Made by a program: the position numbers and the translations under genes. This document shows positions 16,498 to 24,533 of a DNA stretch of 41,542 nucleotides, piece by piece. Each line of letters starts with the position of its first letter. Position 1 is the first letter of the stretch. Origin of the DNA: UBA8403 sp964455155 (GTDB lineage Bacteria > Bacteroidota > Bacteroidia > Cytophagales > Amoebophilaceae); the NCBI GenBank assembly GCA_964455155.1, contig CAYVYH010000006.1:1-41542 (forward strand), given 5' to 3'. The notes beneath the pieces are model-generated. The model did no database searches, was not told the origin of the DNA, and worked only from the letters and a program-made list of their open reading frames with translations.

Positions 16498-19179
16498 ATG
16501 ATAAAAGTTGGTATTTTCTTTGGCGGCTCCTCAAGAGAACGAGAGATTTCTTTTGCAGGCGGCCGCACTGTGTACGACAACCTAGACAAAGCTCTCTTTG
16601 AGCCCGTACCCATCTTTGTAGATAGTTTAGGAAACTTTATCCTACTTCAGTGGCAATATCTGTATAAGGGCGCTATCCGGGATTTCTATCCACCCAGCGA
16701 TTTAACGACCACAACTAGCTTCTCCTGCTACATAGAATCATTGGGAGCTTTATCAGAAGAACAATTGGCGCAATTGATCAGCCGTGTAGGGCAGCGCATT
16801 TTCCCTGACCAATTCTCTCAATTATTTGATATTGCTTTCCTCGCTTTACATGGGCCTCATGGTGAAGATGGCTCCATACAAGGGCTTTTAGAATGGTATC
16901 AGCTTCCCTACACGGGCACTGGAGTGTTAGGGGCTACTTTGGGTGTCGACAAAGTAGTGCAAAAGCGGTTGATGCAGCAGGCAGGCTTTTCTGTACCGCG
17001 CTACAAGGTGCTCCACAAGCGCAGGTGGCAGACGACAACAGACAAGGCAGCGCTCTTTGCAGAAATCATAGCGTGGGTGGGCCTTCCTATGGTAGTTAAA
17101 AGTCCTTCCCAAGGTTCCTCCATTGGTGTATCTATTATTAAGGAGCTTGCCGTTGATCAGTTGATAGTAGCTGTTAATCGAAGTCTGTTCATCCAAGAAA
17201 TAGACGCAAGCACTTGGCAATCTTTAACAACCGTAGGGAAACAGCAATGGATTGCTTCACTCATTGATTTGCGAGAAGGGATTGGTCTGCCTGTAGCAAC
17301 TGGTGGGCGGGTTGTCGACCACCCAGATGCACTACTCCAATACTTAAACCATCATTTTAGTACTAGTAGCGCGCCTGCCCAGCTCGAAAGCCTTCAAAGT
17401 GAAGAATCCGTTTTAATCGAAGCCTACATAGTAGGTAGAGAATTTTCCTGTATTGTCTTAGAAGAGAGCCCAGGTAAGCCGGTTGCCTTGCCTCCTACAG
17501 AGATAGTGAAGGGTGATGCGCACTTTGACTATCGAGCCAAGTATCTGCCAGGCATTGTACGCAAGGAAACACCCATGCAACTACCACCCGTTCAATTGCA
17601 TACTATTAGAAACGCTTGTACAGATCTTTTTCAGACACTTGAATTTAAGATTTATGCCCGTATAGACGGATTTTTTACACCCAGTCACCAAATCTATCTC
17701 AATGACCCCAACACCACGGCAGGTATGAACCCTTCTTCTTTCCTGTTCCATCAAGCCGCCGAAATAGGCCTCAATCCCACCCAGTTACTTACTTTCTTGA
17801 TTCGAACTTCGCTGGCGACCAGGCGACATACCTATAAGGATCGTACACACACTGTACAGCTATGGAAAAGTATTGACCAACACGAGACCAGCAACAATCG
17901 TAACAAGGCTACAAAGCTGCGCGTGGGTGTTATCATGGGAGGCTTCTCCGCTGAGCGCCATATCTCTGTAGAGAGCGGTAGAAATATTTTCCAGAAACTG
18001 ACTTCCTCTACGCAGTATACGCCCATTCCTATTTTTTTGTCTGGAACACCCGAACAGCATCGACTCTTTGTATTACCCATCAATGTGTTGCTCAAAGACA
18101 ATGCTGACGATATCCATGAGCGGCTCTTGCACTTGGCAAGTGATCAGCATCACCATTTGATGGCACCCATTCGGAAAGATGCTGTCACTATCATAGAGCA
18201 GTATGCTGGCACTCAGATCTGGCAGCCTGAAGAGCTAGACTATGGGATGTTAAACCAGCGTATTGACTTTGCCTTTATCGCTCTTCACGGCCGTCCTGGG
18301 GAAGATGGCACTCTACAAGCGCTCTTAACACAGCTAGGCGTGCCTTACAATGGATCTGGTGTATATAGTACCCAATTGACCATCGACAAATTCAAGACCA
18401 ACCAATTGCTGCGTTCGCAAGGCATACACGTGGCCGAGCAGGCGCTGGTGTCTCAGGCAACGTGGGCGCAGGACACCGCAGCTGCTATGGGTACCTTAGA
18501 AGCGCAATTTGGCTACCCGTTTATTGCCAAACCTGTCGATGAAGGTTGTAGTGCTGCTGTCGTTAAGATACACAACCGGGCTATGCTTGTTGCTTATGCA
18601 GCAGCGACTTTCAGAACCACAACAAGCTTGTGTGACACCTATGCACAAACGCTGGGAATTCAGCCTAATGCCGAATTTCCGCGGAAATCATGCTTCCTGG
18701 TGGAAGCACTGGTAGAACGAGAAGATGCTGTACATTTTCTGGAGATTACCGGTGGATTGCTGACTCACTTGGATGGACAAGGCCATAGGACTTATGAAAT
18801 TTTTCCGCCTTCAGAGGTATTGGCTATCGGAGAGGTACTATCTCTAGAAGAAAAGTTTTTGTCGGGAGAAGGGCAAAACATTACCCCGGCACGTTTCCAT
18901 CCAGATCCTACCATCAACCAGCGGGTGGAGGAAAAAGTGATGCAAGATCTCAAGAGCGTAGCTCAACTCCTGGACTTAGAGGGGTATGCCCGCATCGATG
19001 CTTTTGTCAAAATATATGGTCCCAACCGCGTTGAAACCTGGATCATTGAAGCCAATGCACTACCTGGGATGACGCCAGCTACTTGTATTTTTCATCAGTG
19101 TGCACTGCGTGGCTACACACCACTTGCTTTTATTGATAAAATCATCCAGTACGGTCTCCAGAAGCACGCGACAAAATAA
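16498..19179 (+). CDS. Tandem double D-alanine-D-alanine ligase-like protein
   Basis: D-Ala-D-Ala ligase (Ddl) joins two D-alanines for peptidoglycan precursors. This 893-residue protein contains two complete Ddl-like ATP-grasp units, about 1-440 and 473-893, where a normal Ddl has about 300-350 residues in total. Unit 1 has GGSSREREIS (Glu14), HGPHGEDG, KSPSQGSSIG (Lys201, Ser207), DYRAKY (Tyr349), ARIDG and DPN in the metal site. Unit 2 has GGFSAERHIS (Glu486), HGRPGEDG, KPVDEGCSAA with Cys684 at the catalytic Ser position, EEKF with Phe787 at the Tyr position, and a standard EANALPGM metal site. So unit 1 keeps the catalytic Glu-Ser-Tyr set and unit 2 does not. I have a faint memory of similar double proteins in Bacteroidota. 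The PASTA gene follows after 4 bases. Confidence 0.88.
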   Translation: MIKVGIFFGGSSREREISFAGGRTVYDNLDKALFEPVPIFVDSLGNFILLQWQYLYKGAIRDFYPPSDLTTTTSFSCYIESLGALSEEQLAQLISRVGQRIFPDQFSQLFDIAFLALHGPHGEDGSIQGLLEWYQLPYTGTGVLGATLGVDKVVQKRLMQQAGFSVPRYKVLHKRRWQTTTDKAALFAEIIAWVGLPMVVKSPSQGSSIGVSIIKELAVDQLIVAVNRSLFIQEIDASTWQSLTTVGKQQWIASLIDLREGIGLPVATGGRVVDHPDALLQYLNHHFSTSSAPAQLESLQSEESVLIEAYIVGREFSCIVLEESPGKPVALPPTEIVKGDAHFDYRAKYLPGIVRKETPMQLPPVQLHTIRNACTDLFQTLEFKIYARIDGFFTPSHQIYLNDPNTTAGMNPSSFLFHQAAEIGLNPTQLLTFLIRTSLATRRHTYKDRTHTVQLWKSIDQHETSNNRNKATKLRVGVIMGGFSAERHISVESGRNIFQKLTSSTQYTPIPIFLSGTPEQHRLFVLPINVLLKDNADDIHERLLHLASDQHHHLMAPIRKDAVTIIEQYAGTQIWQPEELDYGMLNQRIDFAFIALHGRPGEDGTLQALLTQLGVPYNGSGVYSTQLTIDKFKTNQLLRSQGIHVAEQALVSQATWAQDTAAAMGTLEAQFGYPFIAKPVDEGCSAAVVKIHNRAMLVAYAAATFRTTTSLCDTYAQTLGIQPNAEFPRKSCFLVEALVEREDAVHFLEITGGLLTHLDGQGHRTYEIFPPSEVLAIGEVLSLEEKFLSGEGQNITPARFHPDPTINQRVEEKVMQDLKSVAQLLDLEGYARIDAFVKIYGPNRVETWIIEANALPGMTPATCIFHQCALRGYTPLAFIDKIIQYGLQKHATK

Positions 19180-19183
19180 AAAA

Positions 19184-19987
19184 ATGAACCTCAACAAGAC
19201 TCTCTTCAAGCACATCATGCTGCACTTGAGCCTGATTGCATTGGCTGGTATCCTCGTAGTATGCTTGTTTTTTCAGTTTCTATTGCCAGCGTTAACCCAC
19301 CACGGTCAGTTCATCACGGTGCCTAATCTCAAGGGTATTTCTTTAGAGGAAGTGGATACCTATTTGGCCCAAAGAAGCTTGCGTTTTGAAGTCACCGGAG
19401 AGTTTATCTATGCACCTGACTATCCTCCAATGACTGTTTTGCAGCAATACCCCAAAGCAGGATCATGTGTCAAAGTAGGAAGAAAAATTTATTTGACACT
19501 CAATACCCAAACGCCACCTCAAGTAAAAATGCCTGACTTGGTAGATGGTTCTGTTAGAAATGCCCACGTGCGGTTAAAAAGTCAGGGGCTATTGTTGGGG
19601 ACTATTAAATATGTGCCAGATTTTGCTCAAAATGCTGTACTTGAGCAGTGGTATAAGGGCAAAGAGATAACGGCAGGAACCTTGCTTGATAAAGGTTCCA
19701 AGATAGATCTGGTAGTAGGGGCGGGCCTAGGTAGCAAAACGATTGAAGTACCCCAGATAATCGGCATGAGACTAGAAGATGCTAAGTATTTGCTACTTAA
19801 TGTTGGGTTACAAGTGGGTGACACGGCTTATGAAACTACCTGCGATCAGGTGCCGGGTACCGTTTTGCGGCAGCGCCCTGATCATGGACAACAGGTGAAT
19901 GTGGGTGAGTATGTCGACTTGTGGTTAGTAGCACGCCGAGAAGAAGAAATGACCATACCTGATGCGCCGATGCTTCCGAAGCATTGA
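19184..19987 (+). CDS. Membrane-anchored PASTA-domain protein
   Basis: PASTA domains bind peptidoglycan or its precursors. I chose the ATG at 19184, four bases after the ligase stop, giving 267 residues; the frame is open upstream but only inside the ligase gene. The protein has one N-terminal membrane helix (residues 14-36, HLSLIALAGILVVCLFFQFL). Three PASTA repeats follow: VPNLKGISLEEVDTYLAQR (about 46-112), MPDLVDGSVRNAHVRLKSQ (about 117-185) and VPQIIGMRLEDAKYLLLNV (about 193-255). There is no kinase or penicillin-binding domain, so this is the stand-alone PASTA protein seen in Bacteroidota. Tight coupling to the ligase gene points to cell-wall work. It converges with rsmA. Confidence 0.9.
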   Translation: MNLNKTLFKHIMLHLSLIALAGILVVCLFFQFLLPALTHHGQFITVPNLKGISLEEVDTYLAQRSLRFEVTGEFIYAPDYPPMTVLQQYPKAGSCVKVGRKIYLTLNTQTPPQVKMPDLVDGSVRNAHVRLKSQGLLLGTIKYVPDFAQNAVLEQWYKGKEITAGTLLDKGSKIDLVVGAGLGSKTIEVPQIIGMRLEDAKYLLLNVGLQVGDTAYETTCDQVPGTVLRQRPDHGQQVNVGEYVDLWLVARREEEMTIPDAPMLPKH

Positions 19988-20029
19988 TGGGTATCCCTAT
20001 TGAGAGACGCGTAAACTCGGGGTGCATCA

Positions 20030-20785
20030 TCAACCCATCGCTATGTACCTTGTGAGATCTACAAAATCTGCTACCGTAAGCTGTTCTGCCCGTTGTGCCA
20101 ATAGAGTAGGAGTAGGCTTTGTTTTAGGAAGTAGTGACTTTAAAGCGTTGCGTAAAGTCTTCCTACGTTGTTGAAATCCCGTTTTGACTACTTTGAAGAA
20201 AAGCTCTTCATCAACACCGAGCCATTGCGTATCATTCCTCTTCAAGCGTATCACAGCAGATTGCACTTTAGGCGGAGGTGAGAATACTTGCGGTCCCACA
20301 GAAAAGAGGTATTCGAGATTATAAAAAGCCTGTAATAAAACACTCAATATGCCATAGACTTTACTTCCTGGCTTAGCAACGAGACGTTCTGCCACTTCTT
20401 TCTGGACCATGCCTACTACTTCATGCACTTGTTGCCGATACTCCAGTACTCTAAAAAATATTTGTGAAGAAATGTTGTAGGGGAAATTACCGATAATGGC
20501 CATAGGCTTATGGTGTAGGCGAGTAAGTTCCAGCTTGAGAAAATCCGCTGTAATAATGCGGTCCTGCAATGAGGGATAGGCATGCTTTAAGTAATGCACT
20601 AGGTCCGGGTCTACCTCTACGAGGTATAAATCGAGGTCTTGTTGCTGTACCAACAACTCAGTCAGTACACCCGTACCAGGCCCTACTTCTACTAATGTAT
20701 GGGCGCTCTTACTTAAAGCACCAACAATTTTTCGAGCAATATTCCTATCTCGGAGAAAGTGCTGTCCTAAGCTTTTCTTTGCCAT
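20030..20785 (-). CDS. rsmA: 16S rRNA dimethyladenosine transferase RsmA (KsgA)
   Basis: RsmA dimethylates two adenosines near the 3' end of 16S rRNA, using S-adenosylmethionine, late in 30S assembly. The product of 251 residues has the family opening AKKSLGQHFLRDRNIARKIV, the SAM-binding loop VEVGPGTGVLTELL, the catalytic NFPYNISS motif and the C-terminal FQQRRKTLRNALKSL. I chose the ATG at 20785, which begins directly at the conserved start; a TTG 12 codons upstream would add a tail with no family support. The gene converges with the PASTA gene, with only 42 bases between the stops. Identification is secure. Confidence 0.95.
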   Translation of the reverse strand: MAKKSLGQHFLRDRNIARKIVGALSKSAHTLVEVGPGTGVLTELLVQQQDLDLYLVEVDPDLVHYLKHAYPSLQDRIITADFLKLELTRLHHKPMAIIGNFPYNISSQIFFRVLEYRQQVHEVVGMVQKEVAERLVAKPGSKVYGILSVLLQAFYNLEYLFSVGPQVFSPPPKVQSAVIRLKRNDTQWLGVDEELFFKVVKTGFQQRRKTLRNALKSLLPKTKPTPTLLAQRAEQLTVADFVDLTRYIAMG

Positions 20786-20924
20786 ACCACGGGTTGGTGG
20801 ATCTATACGAAGGCTCCGCAATCAGAACTCGCCCTGACTGCACCAGAAAAAAATTAAGGGGGCGAGTGCGCGCGACAACAGTAGCAGGGGAGCCGCGCTA
20901 TCGGATACCCATTTGTTTAGTAAA

Positions 20925-21296
20925 TCACCCGGGTAATTTTTCTATCTCTTTCTGCAGCCTTGTTAGATGATAATCATTGGCCATCCTGAGCAGAAAGTTC
21001 AGTAGTCCATTGTAGCTTTCAAGCACGCGAGAATACTTTCTCTCCAATCGCCACAAATCAGAAGTACTCTGGTTTGTATTGACGCGCAATTTGGTCTTGA
21101 TGGCAGGGTATTCATAAGTGAAATCGTAATGAATAATCTCTCCCACCCTGACAATGAAGTCGTAGCTTAAATTGTATTCCTTAAACTTGTTATAAATCGT
21201 ATTCCTACTGACACCCAGCTTCTCTGATAGGGCCTTGAGAGAATAGCCACTTCTCCTTACAATAGCTTCTAATAATTCTCCTCTATGTTGATGCAT
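20925..21296 (-). CDS. Small helix-turn-helix DNA-binding protein
   Basis: The 123-residue product opens with a clear helix-turn-helix at about residues 9-40, GYSLKALSEKLGVSRNTIYN, similar to small XRE/Fis-like regulators. The remaining two thirds is helical and charged (LWRLERKYSRVLESYNGLL) with no recognised effector domain; a role in dimerisation is plausible. The start is ATG at 21294-21296. Its neighbours are rsmA downstream and tRNA-Asn upstream, all on the same strand. It is intact. DNA binding is well supported by the motif; the target and signal are unknown. Confidence 0.75.
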   Translation of the reverse strand: MHQHRGELLEAIVRRSGYSLKALSEKLGVSRNTIYNKFKEYNLSYDFIVRVGEIIHYDFTYEYPAIKTKLRVNTNQSTSDLWRLERKYSRVLESYNGLLNFLLRMANDYHLTRLQKEIEKLPG

Positions 21297-21525
21297 GGTT
21301 CTGATTTGAATCGTAGTATTTGATCGTTACCATTTCAAAAAATGGCTCTTAAACACCGCTAGTGAAAAGGTATTGAAAAATATCGAGAGCAAAAAGCAGC
21401 CTACACTTGCACCACTATGGGTTGTTTACACCTGAGGTAAAGACATTACAAGTTTGTGAAGGGGGGCCAATCAGGCTCTCCCGGCTCGGAGTAGCATAGG
21501 GCATACGAACAACACCGGCAATCTG

Positions 21526-21599
21526 CTCCCCCTGCTGGACTCGAACCAGCGACCCTCTGATTAACAGTCAGATGCTCTAACCAACTGAGCTAAGGAGGA
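21526..21599 (-). tRNA. tRNA-Asn (GTT)
   Basis: A full cloverleaf reads on the minus strand: acceptor TCCTCCT/AGGGGGA with G-T pairs, a D-arm with AGCTCAGTTGGTTAGAGC, an anticodon stem CTGAC around loop TGTTAAT and a T-arm GCTGG/CCAGC with TTCGAGT. The anticodon GTT specifies asparagine. The discriminator base is G and no CCA is encoded. Length is 74 bases. Confidence 0.96.
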
Positions 21600-21778
21600 G
21601 AGTATTGAGTGATGCAATGTTAGCATCTTCAGCGATTTTTTACAATAAATCTAGTCAATCTTGGCAGTTGGGCATCAAGAAACCCCTCAAAACAACGATA
21701 AACCATGGAGTAGATGCACAGTTAATAGACCTAAAACTTGAGATAGTATACATTGTGTTCTACTTTTGGCGCCGTGTT

Positions 21779-22968
21779 ATGAAGCAAAAAATTACAATAA
21801 GAGTAGCTGCTGCTGTTGGTTTGGCGTCACTCATCTTAAAACTAATATTGGTTTACGGCTTTTTTATACGTCCCAATATTTTGGTGAAACAGCCTGCCAA
21901 ACGGTTAAATATTCCGCACGGCACTAGTTTCAGTGTCTTGAAAGACATACTGCAACGGTATGAATATGTATCTAATATGTCCTCTTTTGATTTTTTGGCA
22001 CGCTTAACGGGTTATCCCCAAAGAATAATACCAGGTGCCTACTTACTGCAGACGAACATGAGTAATTGGCAAGCGATACAGGTGCTCAAAAAAGGTACGC
22101 AAAAGCCCGTCAAAATAACGCTGCACCATGTACGTACCAAGGCAGAGCTAGCCGCGAGAATCACACAGAATCTTGAGATTGAAGCAGCTGATTTTAAAAA
22201 ACTGCTAGAAGACAAGGAATTTGTTGGCCGATATGGCTTCAATCTGGATAATGTGATGGCTATGTTTATTCCCAATACCTATGAGGTGTATTGGACTGTG
22301 ACACCTCAGGGACTTTTTGAAAGAATGTACAAAGAGTATCAGCAGTTCTGGAATGCCCGCCGGCGTAGTCAAGCAAGCTGCTTGAAACATACTCCGATAG
22401 AGGTTGCTATTCTGGCGTCTATTGTACAAGGCGAGACTAACAAATTAGAAGAAGCCCCTCTTATTGCGGGAGTGTATATCAATCGACTAAGAAAAAATAT
22501 GCCTTTACAGTCTTGCCCCACTCTTTTGTATATCCTGGGGGACTCCTCTGTGAAAAGGGTACTCAACAGACATAAAGCGCTTGATTCACCTTACAATACA
22601 TACAAGTATGGGGGGCTGCCTCCAGGACCTATCAGTTTGCCTACCATTGCTATGATTGATGCTGTGCTCAACAGTCCATCTAATGATTATCTGTATTTTT
22701 CTGCCAAAGAAGATTTTTCAGGATATCATTACTTCACACGGTCTTTTAAGGAGCATTTGCGCCATGCCCGACGCTATCAGAAAGNNNNNNNNNNNNNNNN
22801 NNNNNNNNNNNNNNNNNNNNNNNNNNNNNNNNNNNNNNNNNNNNNNNNNNNNNNNNNNNNNNNNNNNNNNNNNNNNNNNNNNNNTACTTCACACGGTCTT
22901 TTAAGGAGCATTTGCGCCATGCCCGACGCTATCAGAAAGTACTGAACCAAGCACGCGTTTTCCGGTAA
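21779..22968 (+). CDS. mltG: Endolytic murein transglycosylase MltG, split by an assembly gap
   Basis: MltG cuts nascent glycan strands in the inner membrane and ends peptidoglycan polymerisation. The protein has one N-terminal membrane helix (residues 9-29), then the YceG-like core with MFIPNTYEVYW, EVAILASIVQGET (catalytic Glu), IAGVYINRLRKNMPLQSCPT and YNTYKYGGLPPGPI. The reading frame runs to the 100-N gap at 22785-22884. The 55 bases after the gap copy the 55 before it. Joining them gives a continuous frame ending in RRYQKVLNQARVFR and TAA at 22966-22968, about 345 residues. I chose the ATG at 21779; the frame is open further upstream without family support. A TACTTTTG box at 21761-21768 lies close to this ATG. 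Confidence 0.93.
22730..22939. other. Assembly gap with 55-base duplicated flanks (mltG)
   Basis: A run of 100 N at 22785-22884 is preceded (22730-22784) and followed (22885-22939) by the same 55 bases. The run breaks mltG and shifts its frame; overlapping the two copies repairs it. This is best read as two contig ends sharing one k-mer, not as a biological repeat. Confidence 0.93.
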
Positions 22969-23194
22969 AATGATTGTGCGTTGTGCTCACCTAGAGGTAG
23001 CACGAGTACCTCCCCAAGAGCCTATATCCCATCAACCATCATAGGGTTACCCTTTACGAATAGCTGTATACGTACGGCCAGTAGGTACTGGTTCGCTGTA
23101 TACGTTGAGATTTTTTCGTAAAAGGCGCACTATCCCTGCAAGGCCTTTGGGGGTATTTTGAGGTGCCCAGTTGGCTTATTGTCCCCCGTTCTGA

Positions 23195-24345
23195 GAGCTA
23201 GGTGCCCTTTTGAGTACTTTCCCTCTGTTTTTGTTACGCTTTTGATATGATAGTCCCCGAGAGTCTGTATCAGTCATACACGATGGCCTCTAGCACGTGC
23301 TGCCCATCGGTCTTAGACATACCTACTTACCTGGCTTCTAGCCTACCCAACTAACGTTGGATACGCCCAAACACCCACTCTGATGGGTAGTGACTACGAC
23401 CCATCAGCTTGTTGTAACGCCTTTCCTAAACAGACAGGGTCCTATGCTTGTAATCCTTGCGTTGAATTCTGCTACGTCAACCTCTCTGGCACAATAGCGG
23501 ATTGCTCTTGGCTGCATCATACCCTTTGTCTGCTAGGATACGATTGCCTGCAGGAAGGGGGACTTAATCAAGACAGGCTGCCATGCACTGCCCATCATGG
23601 ATGTTTGCAGCAGTTGTATGTACTGCCAAGACTAAGCCGGTGTCTACCGACGCCGGGTAATGACGCTCGTAGCCATACTCGAGTCTATTTCCTTTTTCAC
23701 CCAACGTGCTGCTCGATCTACTCCTGATTTAATTTCCTTGGTTGAGAGGGTGTTTGGGTCCTCTGGCAGTATGTACGTGGACTTACCATGAGCTTGTCGG
23801 GCCGTAGGGGTGATAACAGCATCGATGATGTTGCCTTGTTGCACCCAAACTCCGTGCTGGGAAAGTGGTGCATGGAGTTTCGCTGGCAGCCTATGCAGGT
23901 CTCTCTTCTCGGATAACTCGCTTCTAGAACGACTGAGCGTACGATGGTCAGGTGCTGTGTCTTATAGGCGTAAACCCGCAAAAGGCATCCGCCAGACAGG
24001 TATCATGGACCATGTCTTCTACACCCACGTCAGAGAGATCATACCAGGTTTGCAGCAGCATCTTGACTAGTACCAAGGGTTTGTAGGTAGGCCTGCCGCA
24101 TCCTCAACAGAGCGCCTACCAACCTTATCAATCTCTTTTTCAAGTATAGCCCAGTCTATTGTGACATTGATTGGATGAAAAAACTTGCTCTTTCTCGTTG
24201 TTCTTCCACTAACATCTACACTGACAGAACTTCCTGGAACTTACTTTTTGATCGTCGGATAGGGGGTTAATAGCTTGATAGTCAACAATCTCATGGTTAC
24301 CAAAAAATGCCCCTCACTTACCATGTGCCGTGCAAAGGTCTCATG
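23195..24345 (-). mobile_element. Dead IS5-type insertion sequence, copy A
   Basis: On the minus strand, transposase pieces in several frames run from about 24240 to a TAA at 23234-23236. They include HPINVTIDWAILEKEIDKVG, then KPLVLVKMLLQTWYDLSDVG with DMVHDTCLADAFCGF, IIDAVITPTARQAHGKSTY, GVDRAARWVKKE and DGQHVLEAIVYD near the end. This order of motifs is that of IS5-family DDE transposases. Many frameshifts and stops make it inactive. It shares long stretches of DNA with copy B at 40285-41320; the shared part ends at GCCGTGCAAAGGTCT near 24341. I could not define clean terminal inverted repeats or a target-site duplication, so the ends are approximate. Confidence 0.82.
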
Positions 24346-24533
24346 ACTTACGCTTTATCAAGTGCATGTCAAAAGAGATGAGAAAGCTATTTCAAGGCTA
24401 TCAAGCTGGTTTGTTTTGCTTGGCTACTTCCTCCTATTTTGCAGATGCTACGGCTATACCTTGTTGATATACTGCCTGTCTGACTCTTGGCAGAGGCGTT
24501 AGCAGCTTGGGGAGGCGTTCACAATCTATCAAA
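24346..24533. other. Spacer between the dead IS and ftsK
   Basis: No reading frame or RNA is recognisable. The ftsK frame is open back to a TTG at 24507, inside this spacer. Promoter boxes could not be assigned with confidence. Confidence 0.4.

Noticed and set aside
22730..22939. Direct repeats flanking the N runs as target-site duplications or attachment sites
   Set aside because: Both pairs are exactly 55 bases and sit precisely at the gap edges, one inside a conserved gene. Assembly overlap explains both; target-site duplications are far shorter.
23063..23106. Short direct repeat GCTGTATACGT near the dead IS
   Set aside because: Two copies of an 11-base string occur about 30 bases apart. 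They do not flank a defined element, and two copies are not an array, so no CRISPR or attachment site is inferred.
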